Assembly (NCBI RefSeq): GCF_000620145.1
Contig: NZ_JHVM01000009.1
Location: 62,001 to 126,000 of the forward strand
DNA: 64,000 nt
Reading direction: 5' to 3'
Source: Deefgea rivuli DSM 18356
GTDB lineage: Bacteria; Pseudomonadota; Gammaproteobacteria; Burkholderiales; Chitinibacteraceae
Below are positions 18,932-30,080 of this stretch, in pieces. Position 1 is the stretch's first letter, and each line of letters starts with the position of its first letter. The notes under the pieces are model-generated. The model was not told the origin of the DNA. It did not search any database and saw only the letters and a list, made by a program, of their open reading frames with translations. The translations under genes were made by a program, and so were the position numbers.

Positions 18932-20467
18932 ATGGCTCAAGTCATTAACACCAACGTCCCTTCGCTTAATTCACAAAATAATCTTAATAAATCTCAAGGT
19001 ATGCTCAGCACCTCGCTACAGCGCTTATCATCAGGTTTGCGCATCAATAGCGCAAAAGACGATGCAGCAGGTTTGTCGATTTCGGATCGGATGACTAGCC
19101 AAATTCGTGGTCTGGATCAAGCCAAGCGCAATGCCAACGATGGTATTTCTTTGTCGCAAACTGCCGAGGGCGCATTATCTACCAGTGGCGATTTATTGCA
19201 ACGGATGCGTGAGTTAGCTGTTCAGTCATCGAATGCATCTAATACCGCCAGTGATCGTCAGGCCTTGCAAGCTGAGGTGACTCAATTGGGTTCGGAACTG
19301 GATCGTATTTCAACTACGACTCAGTTTAACGGCCAGAACTTGCTCGATGGTACTTTTGGTACTGCGAATTTTCAGGTGGGTGCCAATGCCGGGCAAACGA
19401 TTCAGGCGTCAATGAGTAATTTCCGTACCAATGGCTATGGTAATAACCAAATAGCAGGTGCTACTGCGGCAAGCACTGCAGGGGCATCCGTAGCATCTGG
19501 CGCATCGACTGCGGCTGCAGCGTGGGGTGATAATGGCGTGGCTGCTAGTACTGCGACGATTTCGGGTACTGTCGGTACTGCGTCGTTTGCAGGTACTGCT
19601 AATATGACTGCGCAAGCTTTTGCTCTGGCGGTGAATAATGTCGAGGCGTCGACGGGTGTCAAAGCAGAAGCTGAAACCGAGGCGACAGTCGGCTTTGGAG
19701 CCGCAGGATCGTATTCGTTGGATATCATGTCCGACAATGGGTCAACCGCTGCAAGTTCGGCAGTCAGCATTACCTTTACGGTAGGGGCGGGTATAACAGG
19801 CTCGGCCGCTTTGGCGGATGCAATGAATAAAGTGAACGACCAAACCGCCAAAACTGGGGTGACTGCGACGATTAATAAGAGCGGTCTTCTTCAATTAACC
19901 AATACCAATGGTAATGACATTGTGCTCGCCAATAAGACAGGAGTAACCAATGCTGGCGATGCTACCGTGACTAAACTGGATTCTACAGGGGCTGCCGCGA
20001 CGTCGGGCATTGTTGGTTCATCAGGTGGTACTGCTTCTGCTACCGTTGTGAGTGGTTATGTGACATTTGATTCGGCTAGCTCGTTCACTGCGACTGGGAG
20101 TGTTGCGAATTCGAATCTTGGAGCTGCTGCAACTTCGATTTCCAGTTTGAAGAGTGTTTCCAATATCGATATTTCCAGCTTTGCTGGTGCGCAAGATGCA
20201 CTGAAAACGATAGACTCGGCATTGTCAAAAGTGAGTGGCGAGCGAGCTAAATTGGGTGCTTTGCAATCACGCTTTGAAAACACGACTTCCAATTTGTCAA
20301 CCAGCTCGGAAAACTTATCAGCATCACGCAGCCGTATTCGTGATACTGACTATGCAAGTGAAACAGCAAACTTGGCTAAAGCACAAGTATTGCAACAAGC
20401 GGGTACTGCGATGTTGGCTCAGGCTAATGCCTTGCCAAATCAGGTGTTGAGCTTACTTCGAGGCTAA
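18932..20467 (+). CDS. fliC: Flagellin
   Basis: The filament subunit, 511 aa. The N-terminal D0/D1 region [18 protein letters not shown]... and the C-terminal region ([21 protein letters not shown], ending [10 protein letters not shown]) are fully conserved. They include [13 protein letters not shown], the D1 segment that in other flagellins contacts TLR5. The middle (about 180-400) is Ala/Ser/Thr/Gly-rich, without aromatic-rich domains, and offers many Ser/Thr positions for O-glycosylation. It is transcribed from a sigma-28 promoter and followed by a hairpin. Confidence 0.97.
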   Translation: MAQVINTNVPSLNSQNNLNKSQGMLSTSLQRLSSGLRINSAKDDAAGLSISDRMTSQIRGLDQAKRNANDGISLSQTAEGALSTSGDLLQRMRELAVQSSNASNTASDRQALQAEVTQLGSELDRISTTTQFNGQNLLDGTFGTANFQVGANAGQTIQASMSNFRTNGYGNNQIAGATAASTAGASVASGASTAAAAWGDNGVAASTATISGTVGTASFAGTANMTAQAFALAVNNVEASTGVKAEAETEATVGFGAAGSYSLDIMSDNGSTAASSAVSITFTVGAGITGSAALADAMNKVNDQTAKTGVTATINKSGLLQLTNTNGNDIVLANKTGVTNAGDATVTKLDSTGAAATSGIVGSSGGTASATVVSGYVTFDSASSFTATGSVANSNLGAAATSISSLKSVSNIDISSFAGAQDALKTIDSALSKVSGERAKLGALQSRFENTTSNLSTSSENLSASRSRIRDTDYASETANLAKAQVLQQAGTAMLAQANALPNQVLSLLRG

Positions 20468-20494
20468 TGATCGCTCATTGAGGTAAACTAATCA

Positions 20495-20521
20495 TGCCCC
20501 AGTGCGAATCGTACTGGGGCA
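20495..20521 (+). terminator. Hairpin after fliC
   Basis: TGCCCCAGT-GCGAATCGT-ACTGGGGCA, a perfect 9-bp GC-rich stem lacking a good T run. It lies between fliC and flaG, so it may end most flagellin transcripts or stabilise the fliC mRNA 3' end. Confidence 0.6.
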
Positions 20522-20545
20522 TCTGTGCAAATAGAGAGGTGTATG

Positions 20546-20926
20546 ATGCAAATATCATCTGTGAATGCAACTCCTGCCGCTTTGCCGCAGCAAAACGAAG
20601 TACCAAAGCCAGTGGTTCATAATAAGGTGGATCAGGTAGCGGCACCCGTTGAGACGACTCATTCGTCTGCAGTGCAGGCGATTGATCCGAAAGAGCAGGC
20701 GCGTGATGTCGAAGAAGCTGTAAAAAAAATCAATGAGACTGTCAAGTCGCTAAATCGGAATGTTGGGCTGGAATTTAGTACCGATGAGGATACTAAGATT
20801 AATTTGGTACGCCTGATTGATACAGAGTCGAAAGAAATACTACGACAGATTCCTAGTGTAGAAGTACTGAATATCGCCAAGGCGCTGGATAAATTACAGG
20901 GCCTGCTGGTACGTGACAAAGCCTGA
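20546..20926 (+). CDS. flaG: FlaG family protein
   Basis: A small (127 aa) FlaG protein. Its disordered N-terminus leads to the conserved domain EEAVKKINETVKSLNRNVGLEFS... with EILRQIPSVEVLNIAKAL. FlaG proteins affect filament length and are regularly encoded between fliC and fliD, as here. GAGAGG six bases upstream favours the ATG at 20546; the ATG at 20543 and an upstream GTG (20525) are alternatives. Confidence 0.92.
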   Translation: MQISSVNATPAALPQQNEVPKPVVHNKVDQVAAPVETTHSSAVQAIDPKEQARDVEEAVKKINETVKSLNRNVGLEFSTDEDTKINLVRLIDTESKEILRQIPSVEVLNIAKALDKLQGLLVRDKA

Positions 20927-20954
20927 TTAGGCGTTCTGAGATAAGGAAAATATC

Positions 20955-22949
20955 ATGGCTACGATCGATGTGAATAGCATTGTCACTCAATTAATGACGA
21001 TTGAGAGGCAGCCGTTGCAAAAATACGATGTGAAAAACATTGGTATTCAACATCGCATCAGCGCCTTCGGTACGATTAAAAGCGCATTGGCTACTTTTCA
21101 GGGGACGGCACAAAAGTTGGCTAATGCAGACAACTTCAACACAGTGACCGCCACCTCTTCATCTAATGAATTTGTTGGTATTTCGGCGAGTAAAACAGCA
21201 AGCAATAGTAATTTTTCGGTTGAGGTTTCGCAGTTAGCTCAAAATCAAAAATTGGCGTCTAGTGCATTTGCAGCTCCAACTACCGTTGTAGGGACTGGCA
21301 CGATCAATCTGACTTTTGGTAAATACACGACGACTGGTACTGTGCCTAGCACTGTGACGAGCTTTACGGCCAACCCGGATAAAACCGCGAAAAGTATCAC
21401 GATTGATGCGAGCAATAATACGCTGACGGGGGTGCGGGATGCGATTAACAAAGCCAGCGCAGGCGTAACGGCGAGTATTGTGAATGATGGTACTGGCTAC
21501 AAGCTAGCGATTGTATCCAATGATACGGGCGAATCGAATGCTTTGAAAATTACCACTACGGATACGGGTGATAGCAACAATACCGATGCCGCCGGTTTGT
21601 CGATGTTGGCCTTTGATGCATCGACTGGTGGAACCATGAATTTGGCGCAAACTCAGGTTGCGCAGAACGCCAATTTCAAAATTGATGGTATTGCCATTAG
21701 TAAATCGAGCAATTCAGTCAGTGATGCGATTGATGGCGTTACATTGACGCTCAATAAAGTAACGACCAGTGCCGTGAGCATGAGTGTTGGCAAAAGCACT
21801 GGTGCAATCACAAAAAATGTGCAAGATTTTGTTAAAGCGTATAACGACCTAGCTAAAACTTTAGATGATTTAGGTTCTTTTGATCCTGTGACTAAGCAAG
21901 GTGGTATGTTGAGCGGCGATGGGACTGTGCGTGAAATGCAAAATACACTACGCAAAGCCATGACACAAACGATTTCAGGAACAGGTGGGGATTTCAAGTC
22001 ATTGACTCAGGTCGGAGTGAGTTTTGATAAAAATGGCCAAATGACTTTAGACTCTAGCAAGTTGAGTGCGGCGTTGAGTAAAGACTCGCAAGGTGTCATT
22101 AGCCTATTTTCTAGTAATTCCCGCGCTAGCGATTCATTGATTAAAATCGATAGCGTGGATAAAAAAACGCAAACCATTAATGGGCTTGCTATTTCTGTAA
22201 TCAGTAATGCCAGCCAAGCGACTTATACGAGTGAGGCCCTTTCCTTTGCAGGCGCTGGAGGCACTTTTAATGTTAGTGGTAGCAATAATACTTTTGGCAT
22301 TGATATCAATGGAACGAGTGCGTCAATTACACTCACCGCGGGTGACTACACGCCTGCTCAGCTGGCCGCTGAATTACAAACTCGGATTAATTCCGACTCG
22401 GCGTTGCAAACTGCGGGTGCTAAAGTTGGAGTGACCATTGGTGCTGATAATAAAATTTTGATGACGAATGCTAAATATGGCTCAGCAGCCACGCTGAGTG
22501 TGACGGGTAGCTTATTGGGCTCGGCGACATCGATTTCGGTGGCAGGGACTGATGTAGTAGTTAAAGCGGGTGCAACTACAGCGACTGGTGTTGGTCAGCA
22601 GGTGACTCTGGATAATGGCTTGAAATTTTCAGTATTGGGCGGCGCAGCGAGTTCGCCCGATGGTGCTGATCGTGGAACCATTAATTATTCTCGTGGTATG
22701 GGCTATCAACTTGATACTTTATTGAGTGATATGCTCTCAAGCAAAGGTCAAGTAGCGAGTCGAGTTGATGGTTTGAATCAACAGGCAAAAAACATCGCCA
22801 GTCAAGTAACGAGATTGAATAGCCGTTTAGTTGACATTGAAAAACGTTATCGGACGCAGTATACCGCTTTGGATGTGTCTGTATCGCAAATGCAAAATAC
22901 CAGTACTTGGTTAAGTACTCAGCTGGCTAATTTACCGAAGATGTCATAA
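20955..22949 (+). CDS. fliD: Flagellar hook-associated protein 2 (filament cap)
   Basis: The pentameric cap at the filament tip that assembles incoming flagellin. The N-terminal FliD domain (TIDVNSIVTQLMTIERQPL...) and C-terminal coiled segment (RVDGLNQQAKNIASQVTRLNSRL, MQNTSTWLSTQLANL) are typical. At 664 aa it is longer than many homologues (about 460); the extra residues lie in Ser/Thr/Gly-rich beta regions at about 400-590. It overlaps fliS by one base. Confidence 0.96.
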   Translation: MATIDVNSIVTQLMTIERQPLQKYDVKNIGIQHRISAFGTIKSALATFQGTAQKLANADNFNTVTATSSSNEFVGISASKTASNSNFSVEVSQLAQNQKLASSAFAAPTTVVGTGTINLTFGKYTTTGTVPSTVTSFTANPDKTAKSITIDASNNTLTGVRDAINKASAGVTASIVNDGTGYKLAIVSNDTGESNALKITTTDTGDSNNTDAAGLSMLAFDASTGGTMNLAQTQVAQNANFKIDGIAISKSSNSVSDAIDGVTLTLNKVTTSAVSMSVGKSTGAITKNVQDFVKAYNDLAKTLDDLGSFDPVTKQGGMLSGDGTVREMQNTLRKAMTQTISGTGGDFKSLTQVGVSFDKNGQMTLDSSKLSAALSKDSQGVISLFSSNSRASDSLIKIDSVDKKTQTINGLAISVISNASQATYTSEALSFAGAGGTFNVSGSNNTFGIDINGTSASITLTAGDYTPAQLAAELQTRINSDSALQTAGAKVGVTIGADNKILMTNAKYGSAATLSVTGSLLGSATSISVAGTDVVVKAGATTATGVGQQVTLDNGLKFSVLGGAASSPDGADRGTINYSRGMGYQLDTLLSDMLSSKGQVASRVDGLNQQAKNIASQVTRLNSRLVDIEKRYRTQYTALDVSVSQMQNTSTWLSTQLANLPKMS

Positions 22950-23410
22950 TGATCACTAATAAAAAAGCACTTAATGCCTACGGTAGTGCTAGCCTTGATC
23001 ATCAAGTGGAGACTGCATCACCGCATCGTTTGGTGGTGATGCTCTTTGATGGCGCCATTAAATCTATCAATATGGCTAAATTTTATTTGGAGCAAGGTAA
23101 CGTTCCAGCAAAAGGCTTGGCTTTGACTCAGGCGATTTCTATTATTGAAGAAGGTTTACGTCTTTCTTTGGATAAATCCAAAGGTGGCGAGTTGGCTGAG
23201 AATTTAGATGCACTTTATGAGTATAGCGCCCATCAATTGTTGATGGCGAATTTAAGAAATGACAAAGACTTGCTTGATGAAATCTTGCAATTGCTAAATG
23301 ATCTTAAGTCGTCGTGGTCTAGTATTGATCCGAGTATACCAGTTGCGAATGCTTCGCCAGCTGAGGTTCTTGACGCTTCAAAAGATATTCGGAGTTTTGG
23401 TCGTGCCTAG
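22949..23410 (+). CDS. fliS: Flagellar export chaperone FliS
   Basis: The flagellin-specific cytoplasmic chaperone, 153 aa, all alpha-helical. HRLVVMLFDGAIKSINMAKFYLEQGN and ALTQAISIIEEGLRLSLD correspond to the conserved flagellin-binding helices. Its start overlaps the fliD stop (TAATG), so translation is probably coupled. Confidence 0.95.
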   Translation: MITNKKALNAYGSASLDHQVETASPHRLVVMLFDGAIKSINMAKFYLEQGNVPAKGLALTQAISIIEEGLRLSLDKSKGGELAENLDALYEYSAHQLLMANLRNDKDLLDEILQLLNDLKSSWSSIDPSIPVANASPAEVLDASKDIRSFGRA

Positions 23411-23411
23411 C

Positions 23412-23723
23412 ATGAAATCGGCTAATTTGAATATTCATGATTTAGGTTTAACAATTGAAGCGTTGCTGGCTTTGGCTAAGGCTGAGCAATGGGACGACTT
23501 GTTATTAGCTTGGCCTGGCTATGAATTGCTCACTTTAAATCTAACGAATATTTGTTGGGCATCTATCCCTGAAGACGAGGTAGCCCTGCTGGAAACGCAA
23601 TTGCGACAGATTGAAACTAATCATTCGCAACTACTTGAATTAACTTCAGCTTGGCGCGATGAACTACAAGATATTTTGCAAAATACTGTGCAATCTCGCA
23701 AACTGAACGACCATTATCGCTAA
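23412..23723 (+). CDS. fliT: Flagellar protein FliT-like chaperone
   Basis: A short (103 aa) helical protein after fliS, the usual position of FliT, the export chaperone for FliD. Sequence similarity within this family is weak; helices such as LGLTIEALLALAKAEQWDDLLLAWPGYE match the FliT pattern of W(D/E)xL and acidic residues. The start is uncertain: ATG at 23412 just after the fliS stop, or GTG at 23403 overlapping it and better placed behind CGGAG. The name rests mainly on position and size. Confidence 0.75.
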   Translation: MKSANLNIHDLGLTIEALLALAKAEQWDDLLLAWPGYELLTLNLTNICWASIPEDEVALLETQLRQIETNHSQLLELTSAWRDELQDILQNTVQSRKLNDHYR

Positions 23724-23749
23724 TATAAAAACAGGATTTTTCAGGGGGT

Positions 23750-24187
23750 ATGGTGAGTAATTCAGGAATATATATTACTTGGCCGCAATTACTCTACGTG
23801 GGTATTCTTGTGTTGTCGTTTTATGTGGTCGAGTTGTTTTTTTTCTGGCTACGTCATGGTCGTAAAAGTAAATCATCCGATGGTCTTGCATTACTTCAGG
23901 CACAGATTGATGAATTACGCCAAGAATTATCGCTATCTAAAGTACGAATGGCTGCGTTAGCGGCGCAACTGCTACCATCTAACTTTGATGAAAATGCGAT
24001 TCCACCATCATTAATCACTACTCTCCCTGTTGAAATCAATGCGTCATCTGCAGAGTCTCCCTACGCCCAAGCCATCCGTTTAGCGCAACAAGGCGCAGAT
24101 GCAACAGAAGTTGCAGCTGTCTGCGGTATCTCTCGTGGTGAAGCGGATTTGATTGTGGCGATTTACCGTAGCGCAGCGCGGAGCTGA
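23750..24187 (+). CDS. DUF2802 domain-containing membrane-anchored protein
   Basis: 145 aa. One N-terminal transmembrane helix (about residues 12-34, LLYVGILVLSFYVVELFFFW) is followed by a short coiled coil (LLQAQIDELRQELSLSKVRM). The C-terminal DUF2802 domain is YAQAIRLAQQGADATEVAAVCGISRGEADLIVAIY, an HTH-like motif resembling the end of the flagellar protein SwrB/YlxF. It sits in a flagellar operon between fliT and fliK with a GGGGG ribosome-binding site. The function is unknown; the context says motility. Confidence 0.8.
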   Translation: MVSNSGIYITWPQLLYVGILVLSFYVVELFFFWLRHGRKSKSSDGLALLQAQIDELRQELSLSKVRMAALAAQLLPSNFDENAIPPSLITTLPVEINASSAESPYAQAIRLAQQGADATEVAAVCGISRGEADLIVAIYRSAARS

Positions 24188-24188
24188 T

Positions 24189-25265
24189 ATGTTACCTGGT
24201 AATACTGCGACGACCTTGCTTTCGCAGTATTTGCGTGGGCAACAAGGGGTTCTGGAAGCCGTTAAGCTTTCTCCTGATGATATTCGCCTGACTGTCGGTG
24301 AGAAAGTTCAAGCGACCGTCACCAATCAATTACCTAATGGCCGATTTGCCGTACTAATTAAAGATCAATTGCTCGACCTAAACCTGCCGCGCAATACCCA
24401 GCCTGGCGAAAAGCTAGATCTTACCGTGGTCGCTAAGTCGCCGACTTTAACCTTTAGTCTCGCTACGCAAGAAGTAAAACTCCCTTTGCCGCAAGCTCCT
24501 AATGTAGAGCTGAGTAAGGGCGCTGCGCTGCTTAATGAAGTGCTCTCCAAATCCTCTGATGGTAAGGCTGCGGTATTGCAGCAAGCGCAACCTTTGTTTT
24601 CAGCGAAGCCCGATACGACCCAGTTGGCCGGACAATTGGCTGGGCGTTTGGCTGAGAGTGGTTTGTTTTATGAATCACACCAAGCTGAATGGGTGACGGG
24701 GCAGCGACCATTGCAAACCTTGCTGCGCGAGCCGCAGGCGAGCTTGAACGCCTCCTCTTTCAATGAGGGAAAAACAGCAGCTGCAATGTCTAATGCGGCG
24801 AAAGAATCCACTGATAATACTGTAAACACATCTAATAAAACTCAAGACCTTGCTCTGCAAGCGGCACTCAAAAAATCGGATGACCTACCACCAGAGCAGG
24901 CAATGCGGCAATTGGTGCGCCAGCAAGTCGATTTATTAGAGCAGCGACCATTAGTTTGGCAAGGCAATGCTTGGCCAGGTCAGCCGTTGAAATGGGAATT
25001 AGAACTGCAAAATGAGCAAGAGCATCAGGCTGACTTAGCGGTAGAGCAGCGGCAGTGGCAAACTAAACTGGATCTGACTTTGCCTAAATTAGGCGAAGTG
25101 GGGGTCGTTGCAACGATGGTGCAAGGGCAGTTTTCTTTGCGATTTAATGCGGTTGATGAAAAAACCGCCGCACTGATTAAAACGCATCAAGCTGATTTAA
25201 TGCAGCGTTTTGAAGCGGCAGGGCTGACTTTGGTGAAATCACAGGTTGACCATGAAGGCGCGTAA
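24189..25265 (+). CDS. fliK: Flagellar hook-length control protein FliK-like
   Basis: 358 aa. The N-terminal half has a beta-rich segment (VGEKVQATVTNQLPNGRFAVLIKDQ...), and a Gln/Ala-rich linker follows. The C-terminal Flg_hook domain (about 265-350) contains WELELQNEQ...WQTKLDLTLPKLGEVGVVATMVQGQFSLRF. FliK acts as the export ruler that switches the type III apparatus from hook to filament substrates. The neighbouring FlhB-C-like gene is its functional partner in many betaproteobacteria. The ATG at 24189 has GGAG five bases upstream. Confidence 0.85.
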   Translation: MLPGNTATTLLSQYLRGQQGVLEAVKLSPDDIRLTVGEKVQATVTNQLPNGRFAVLIKDQLLDLNLPRNTQPGEKLDLTVVAKSPTLTFSLATQEVKLPLPQAPNVELSKGAALLNEVLSKSSDGKAAVLQQAQPLFSAKPDTTQLAGQLAGRLAESGLFYESHQAEWVTGQRPLQTLLREPQASLNASSFNEGKTAAAMSNAAKESTDNTVNTSNKTQDLALQAALKKSDDLPPEQAMRQLVRQQVDLLEQRPLVWQGNAWPGQPLKWELELQNEQEHQADLAVEQRQWQTKLDLTLPKLGEVGVVATMVQGQFSLRFNAVDEKTAALIKTHQADLMQRFEAAGLTLVKSQVDHEGA

Positions 25266-25605
25266 TAGCACGCCACGCGCCGTCGCTTTGGCGTATCGGG
25301 AAGGTAGTGCAGCACCGCGTGTGGTCGCCAAAGGGCAAGGCTTGCTGGCCGAGCGCATTATTGAAAAAGCTAAAGAAGCGGGCGTTTTTGTGCATGATTC
25401 GCCCGAAATGGTCGCTTTGCTGATGCAAGTCGATTTAGATAGCCATATTCCTCCCCAACTGTATCGTGCTGTGGCAGAATTATTAGCGTTTATTTATATG
25501 CTAGAGCGAGGTGAAGATGTGTTTGCGCCCGACTTCAGCAATTTACCACTTCCGGACGCGCCCACTGCGTCACTTCCTCAAGACCAATCAACGGATTCCA
25601 AGTGA
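25252..25605 (+). CDS. FlhB C-terminal-domain-like protein (type III export switch)
   Basis: 117 aa corresponding to the cytoplasmic domain of FlhB/YscU: TPRAVALAYREGSAAPRVVAKGQGLLAERIIEKAKEAGVFVHDSPEMVALLMQVDLDSHIPPQLYRAVAELLAFIY. It lacks the membrane part and the autocleaved NPTH motif. Such stand-alone proteins (FhlB/FlhX) can substitute for the FlhB C-domain in export switching. It overlaps fliK by 14 bases. The in-frame TTG two codons upstream is less likely. Confidence 0.88.
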   Translation: MKARNSTPRAVALAYREGSAAPRVVAKGQGLLAERIIEKAKEAGVFVHDSPEMVALLMQVDLDSHIPPQLYRAVAELLAFIYMLERGEDVFAPDFSNLPLPDAPTASLPQDQSTDSK

Positions 25606-26741
25606 TTAATACTTCTGTTTCTTTGCGCCGCAGCCAGCTTGCGGTGGCTTCGCTTTTTCTCGTTTTAGGCTTCAACTTTGGTACATGGGCATCACGGATT
25701 CCCGCGCTCAAAATGCAATTGGGACTGAGTTCGGCAGAAGTGGGCATCTTATTGCTGGCCAGTGGCTTGGGCGCGGTGTTTTCCTTCCCTGTCACGGCAA
25801 CCTTATTGCATAAATTAGGTTCACGCAAAATGTGTATTTTGGCGGGTTTAACTCTGCCGTGCGTGCTGATTGCATTGGCTTTAGCGCCGACGTTTCCGAT
25901 TGCAATTGCGGTGATGGCGATTGAGGGCGTCACAGTGGCCTGCTTGAACGTCGCGATGAATTCGCAAGGGGTTGAGGTTGAATTGGCTGGTAAGCAAGCA
26001 ATTATGTCGCGTTTGCATGCGGTGTTTAGTTTGGGGGGCTTATTGGCTGCGCTATTTGCATCGGCGCTGACTATCTACACCGATTCGGTGCTTGTCCATT
26101 TTGTAGCGGGTGCTGCTGTGCTGTGGTTGGGCGTGATTTATGCTATTCCGGGCTTGCTGCATGAGCAAATCAAAGACAGTGGCAGTAGTGGCGGTAAGCG
26201 TTTTGTGATTCCAACAGGCGTTGCGCTGTGGCTGGGTGTGATTGCGCTGTGTGGCACGATTGTTGAAGGCTCGATGTCCGATTGGTCGGCGCTGTATTTA
26301 AAAGACGTGGTCGGTGCATCAGCGCAGCTTGCGCCGCTGGGAATCGCTTGTGTCTCTGGCACGATGCTGATTGCGCGCTGGTTTGGCGATGGCTGGCGGA
26401 TGCGCTTTGGTGCGGAGCGTATGCTCACGGTGGGCGGTTTATTGGCGGGCGGCGGCTTATTGTTGGCCTTGCTGCTCGGCGGTCTGATTCCTGCCTTATT
26501 GGGTTTTGCTTTGGTGGGTTTGGGCGTCGCAGCGGTTTCGCCTTGCGTGTATGCGGCAGCGGCCAAGCATGGTTCAGTCGCTTTGGCGGCAGTGACCACG
26601 ATGGGTTCGATTGGTGCGCTGATGGGGCCACCCGTGATTGGCTTTATCGCGCACGCTAGCAATCTGGCATGGGGTATGGCGGTGATTGCCTTGGCGGCGG
26701 CTTTGATCTCCGTGTGTACCAAAAAAGTGAATTGGAACTAA
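25602..26741 (+). CDS. MFS transporter (YbjJ-like)
   Basis: A 12-helix major facilitator of 379 aa. The N-terminal half has FNFGTWASRIPALKMQLGLS and LLHKLGSRKMCILAG (the loop 2-3 basic motif), and VAMNSQGVEVE marks the fifth helix. The C-terminal half ends with MGSIGALMGPPVIGFIAHAS. The pattern resembles E. coli YbjJ and sugar-like MFS proteins; the substrate is unknown. It starts with GTG overlapping the previous stop, so it may be read from the flagellar operon although its function seems unrelated. A palindrome-family repeat follows its stop. Confidence 0.85.
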   Translation: MINTSVSLRRSQLAVASLFLVLGFNFGTWASRIPALKMQLGLSSAEVGILLLASGLGAVFSFPVTATLLHKLGSRKMCILAGLTLPCVLIALALAPTFPIAIAVMAIEGVTVACLNVAMNSQGVEVELAGKQAIMSRLHAVFSLGGLLAALFASALTIYTDSVLVHFVAGAAVLWLGVIYAIPGLLHEQIKDSGSSGGKRFVIPTGVALWLGVIALCGTIVEGSMSDWSALYLKDVVGASAQLAPLGIACVSGTMLIARWFGDGWRMRFGAERMLTVGGLLAGGGLLLALLLGGLIPALLGFALVGLGVAAVSPCVYAAAAKHGSVALAAVTTMGSIGALMGPPVIGFIAHASNLAWGMAVIALAAALISVCTKKVNWN

Positions 26742-26743
26742 TA

Positions 26744-26791
26744 GGGTATTGCCATCTGGGCTTTTAGTAATAATGGCTGGATGGCAATACC
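26744..26791. repeat. GGGTAT/ATACC palindrome family, copy B
   Basis: 48 bp whose ends GGGTATTGCCAT and ATGGCAATACC pair (11 bp plus a bulge). It lies 2 bases after the stop of the MFS gene and may serve as its transcript end. The centre reads TAATAATGGCT. Confidence 0.75.
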
Positions 26792-26898
26792 TGTTAATGT
26801 ATTTTTCGGTTACGTACTTTTCTTAGATTGGGTGAATAACCCCAATCGTCTTTTACTGCGATATAGGCTAAGGTAATTCAAACGATCGTTTGGAGTGA

Positions 26899-28908
<2,010 letters not shown>

Positions 28909-28910
28909 AA

Positions 28911-28927
28911 GGCGGTTAAAAACCGCC
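28911..28927 (+). terminator. Short hairpin after fadH
   Basis: GGCGGTT-AAA-AACCGCC, a perfect 7-bp stem immediately after the fadH stop. No clear T run follows, but the larger palindrome C comes 18 bases later. Confidence 0.5.
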
Positions 28928-28945
28928 CTGAATTAATTGATTGAC

Positions 28946-28994
28946 GGGTATATAATGCTAGGCATTGTTTAATAATGCCTAGCATTATATACCC
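28946..28994. repeat. GGGTAT/ATACC palindrome family, copy C (perfect hairpin)
   Basis: A perfect 21-bp inverted repeat (arms 28946-28966 and 28974-28994, 7-base loop GTTTAAT) starting GGGTATATAATGC and ending GCATTATATACCC. It lies between the convergent fadH and rdgC genes. It is the best-preserved member of the family. Confidence 0.85.
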
Positions 28995-29013
28995 ATACTT
29001 TATTCTGTTTTGG

Positions 29014-29922
29014 CTATTTAGCGGTCTCACCGCCTAAGGCCTCAATCAATGCTGGAATAAATCCGCGCAATTCACCGATCAGTAGCGCCATTTGTGATTC
29101 AAATAGCGCGTCTTGCGTTTCGGCGTCCATATCTTTGACTTCGTCTTTGAGTACATCCAGCATTGCCAAGGATTTAATTTCTAGCGCTTCGGTCAGCGTA
29201 AACGTCAGGCGTTCGCCAAATGCCAAGGCCAAGCGAGTCGCAATTTTGCCAACGTCTAAATGCTGTCGCACTTCATCGCTGTCCATGACTTGGCGCTTAA
29301 AGCGCGCGATTGAGCCTTCGTCACCCGGTACTTTAAGCTCGGCATCTTGGCCTATCGTGAACGCATCAGGTGCTTCGGTGGTCAGCCAATCTGTCATTGC
29401 CATTGCAGGGCTGGTTTCGGTGTCGATGAGTTTGCTTGGCAAGCTACCCAGCGTTTCGCGCAAAGTGGAGAGTAGGTATTCAGCTTTAGCCGCTGAGGCT
29501 GCATCAACAATAATCAAGCCATTGGCCAAATCGATCAAAGCGCGATGGCTGCGGCAGCGGGTAAAGGCACGCGGTAGCAGTTCATCGACGATGCGATCTT
29601 TCAGTTCACGCTGCTCTTTTCGGCCTACCTTGCGATTTTCTTCCGCCTCAATGTGCTGCACTCGGTCATCGAGAACATCTTTGACTACCGCAGCGGGTAG
29701 CACTTTTTCTTCAGTTTTTAGACAAACTAACACGGCATCTTGACGCGCTAATGCAAAATCTTCAGGCGCGTGGCGAGCAGGCGGCACCCAGCCGCAGCTT
29801 TCCATATCCATGCTGCCGCACGGCACAAACGGGCGTTTAGCGAGTTCAGTGGCGATGTGCTCGCTCGAGAGTTTATGGTCGGGCGAAAGGCGATAAATTT
29901 GTAGATTACGAAACCAAAGCAT
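29014..29922 (-). CDS. rdgC: Recombination-associated protein RdgC
   Basis: A ring-forming, non-specific DNA-binding protein that limits RecA action and supports replication fork stability; in Neisseria it affects pilin variation. 302 aa, the usual length, with the conserved start MLWFRNLQIYRLS, FVPCGSMDMESCGWVPP, and KVGRKEQRELKDRIVDELLPRAF. I chose the ATG at 29922, preceded by AAAGGAATGCCGC; 18 further upstream codons in frame lack family similarity. Confidence 0.96.
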   Translation of the reverse strand: MLWFRNLQIYRLSPDHKLSSEHIATELAKRPFVPCGSMDMESCGWVPPARHAPEDFALARQDAVLVCLKTEEKVLPAAVVKDVLDDRVQHIEAEENRKVGRKEQRELKDRIVDELLPRAFTRCRSHRALIDLANGLIIVDAASAAKAEYLLSTLRETLGSLPSKLIDTETSPAMAMTDWLTTEAPDAFTIGQDAELKVPGDEGSIARFKRQVMDSDEVRQHLDVGKIATRLALAFGERLTFTLTEALEIKSLAMLDVLKDEVKDMDAETQDALFESQMALLIGELRGFIPALIEALGGETAK

Positions 29923-30017
29923 GCGGCATTCCTTTTTGTGGGTGGATGATTGTAGCGCCGACTGGGAACGATGCAAAATGAATGTCGAAATTACCGTTGT
30001 TTACAGCATGGCTGATA

Positions 30018-30047
30018 TTGAGAATGATTGTTATTGTGTGCTACAGT
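30018..30047 (+). promoter_or_regulatory. Candidate Fur-regulated promoter of fbpABC
   Basis: TGAGAATGATTGTTA (30019-30033) matches the Fur half-site pattern TGATAAT-N-ATTATCA at 11 of 14 positions. It overlaps a possible promoter TTGAGA-N18-TACAGT (30018-30047). Iron repression is expected for this transporter. Confidence 0.6.
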
Positions 30048-30080
30048 CTGCACATCATGACTTGAATTTGGACGATCTAA

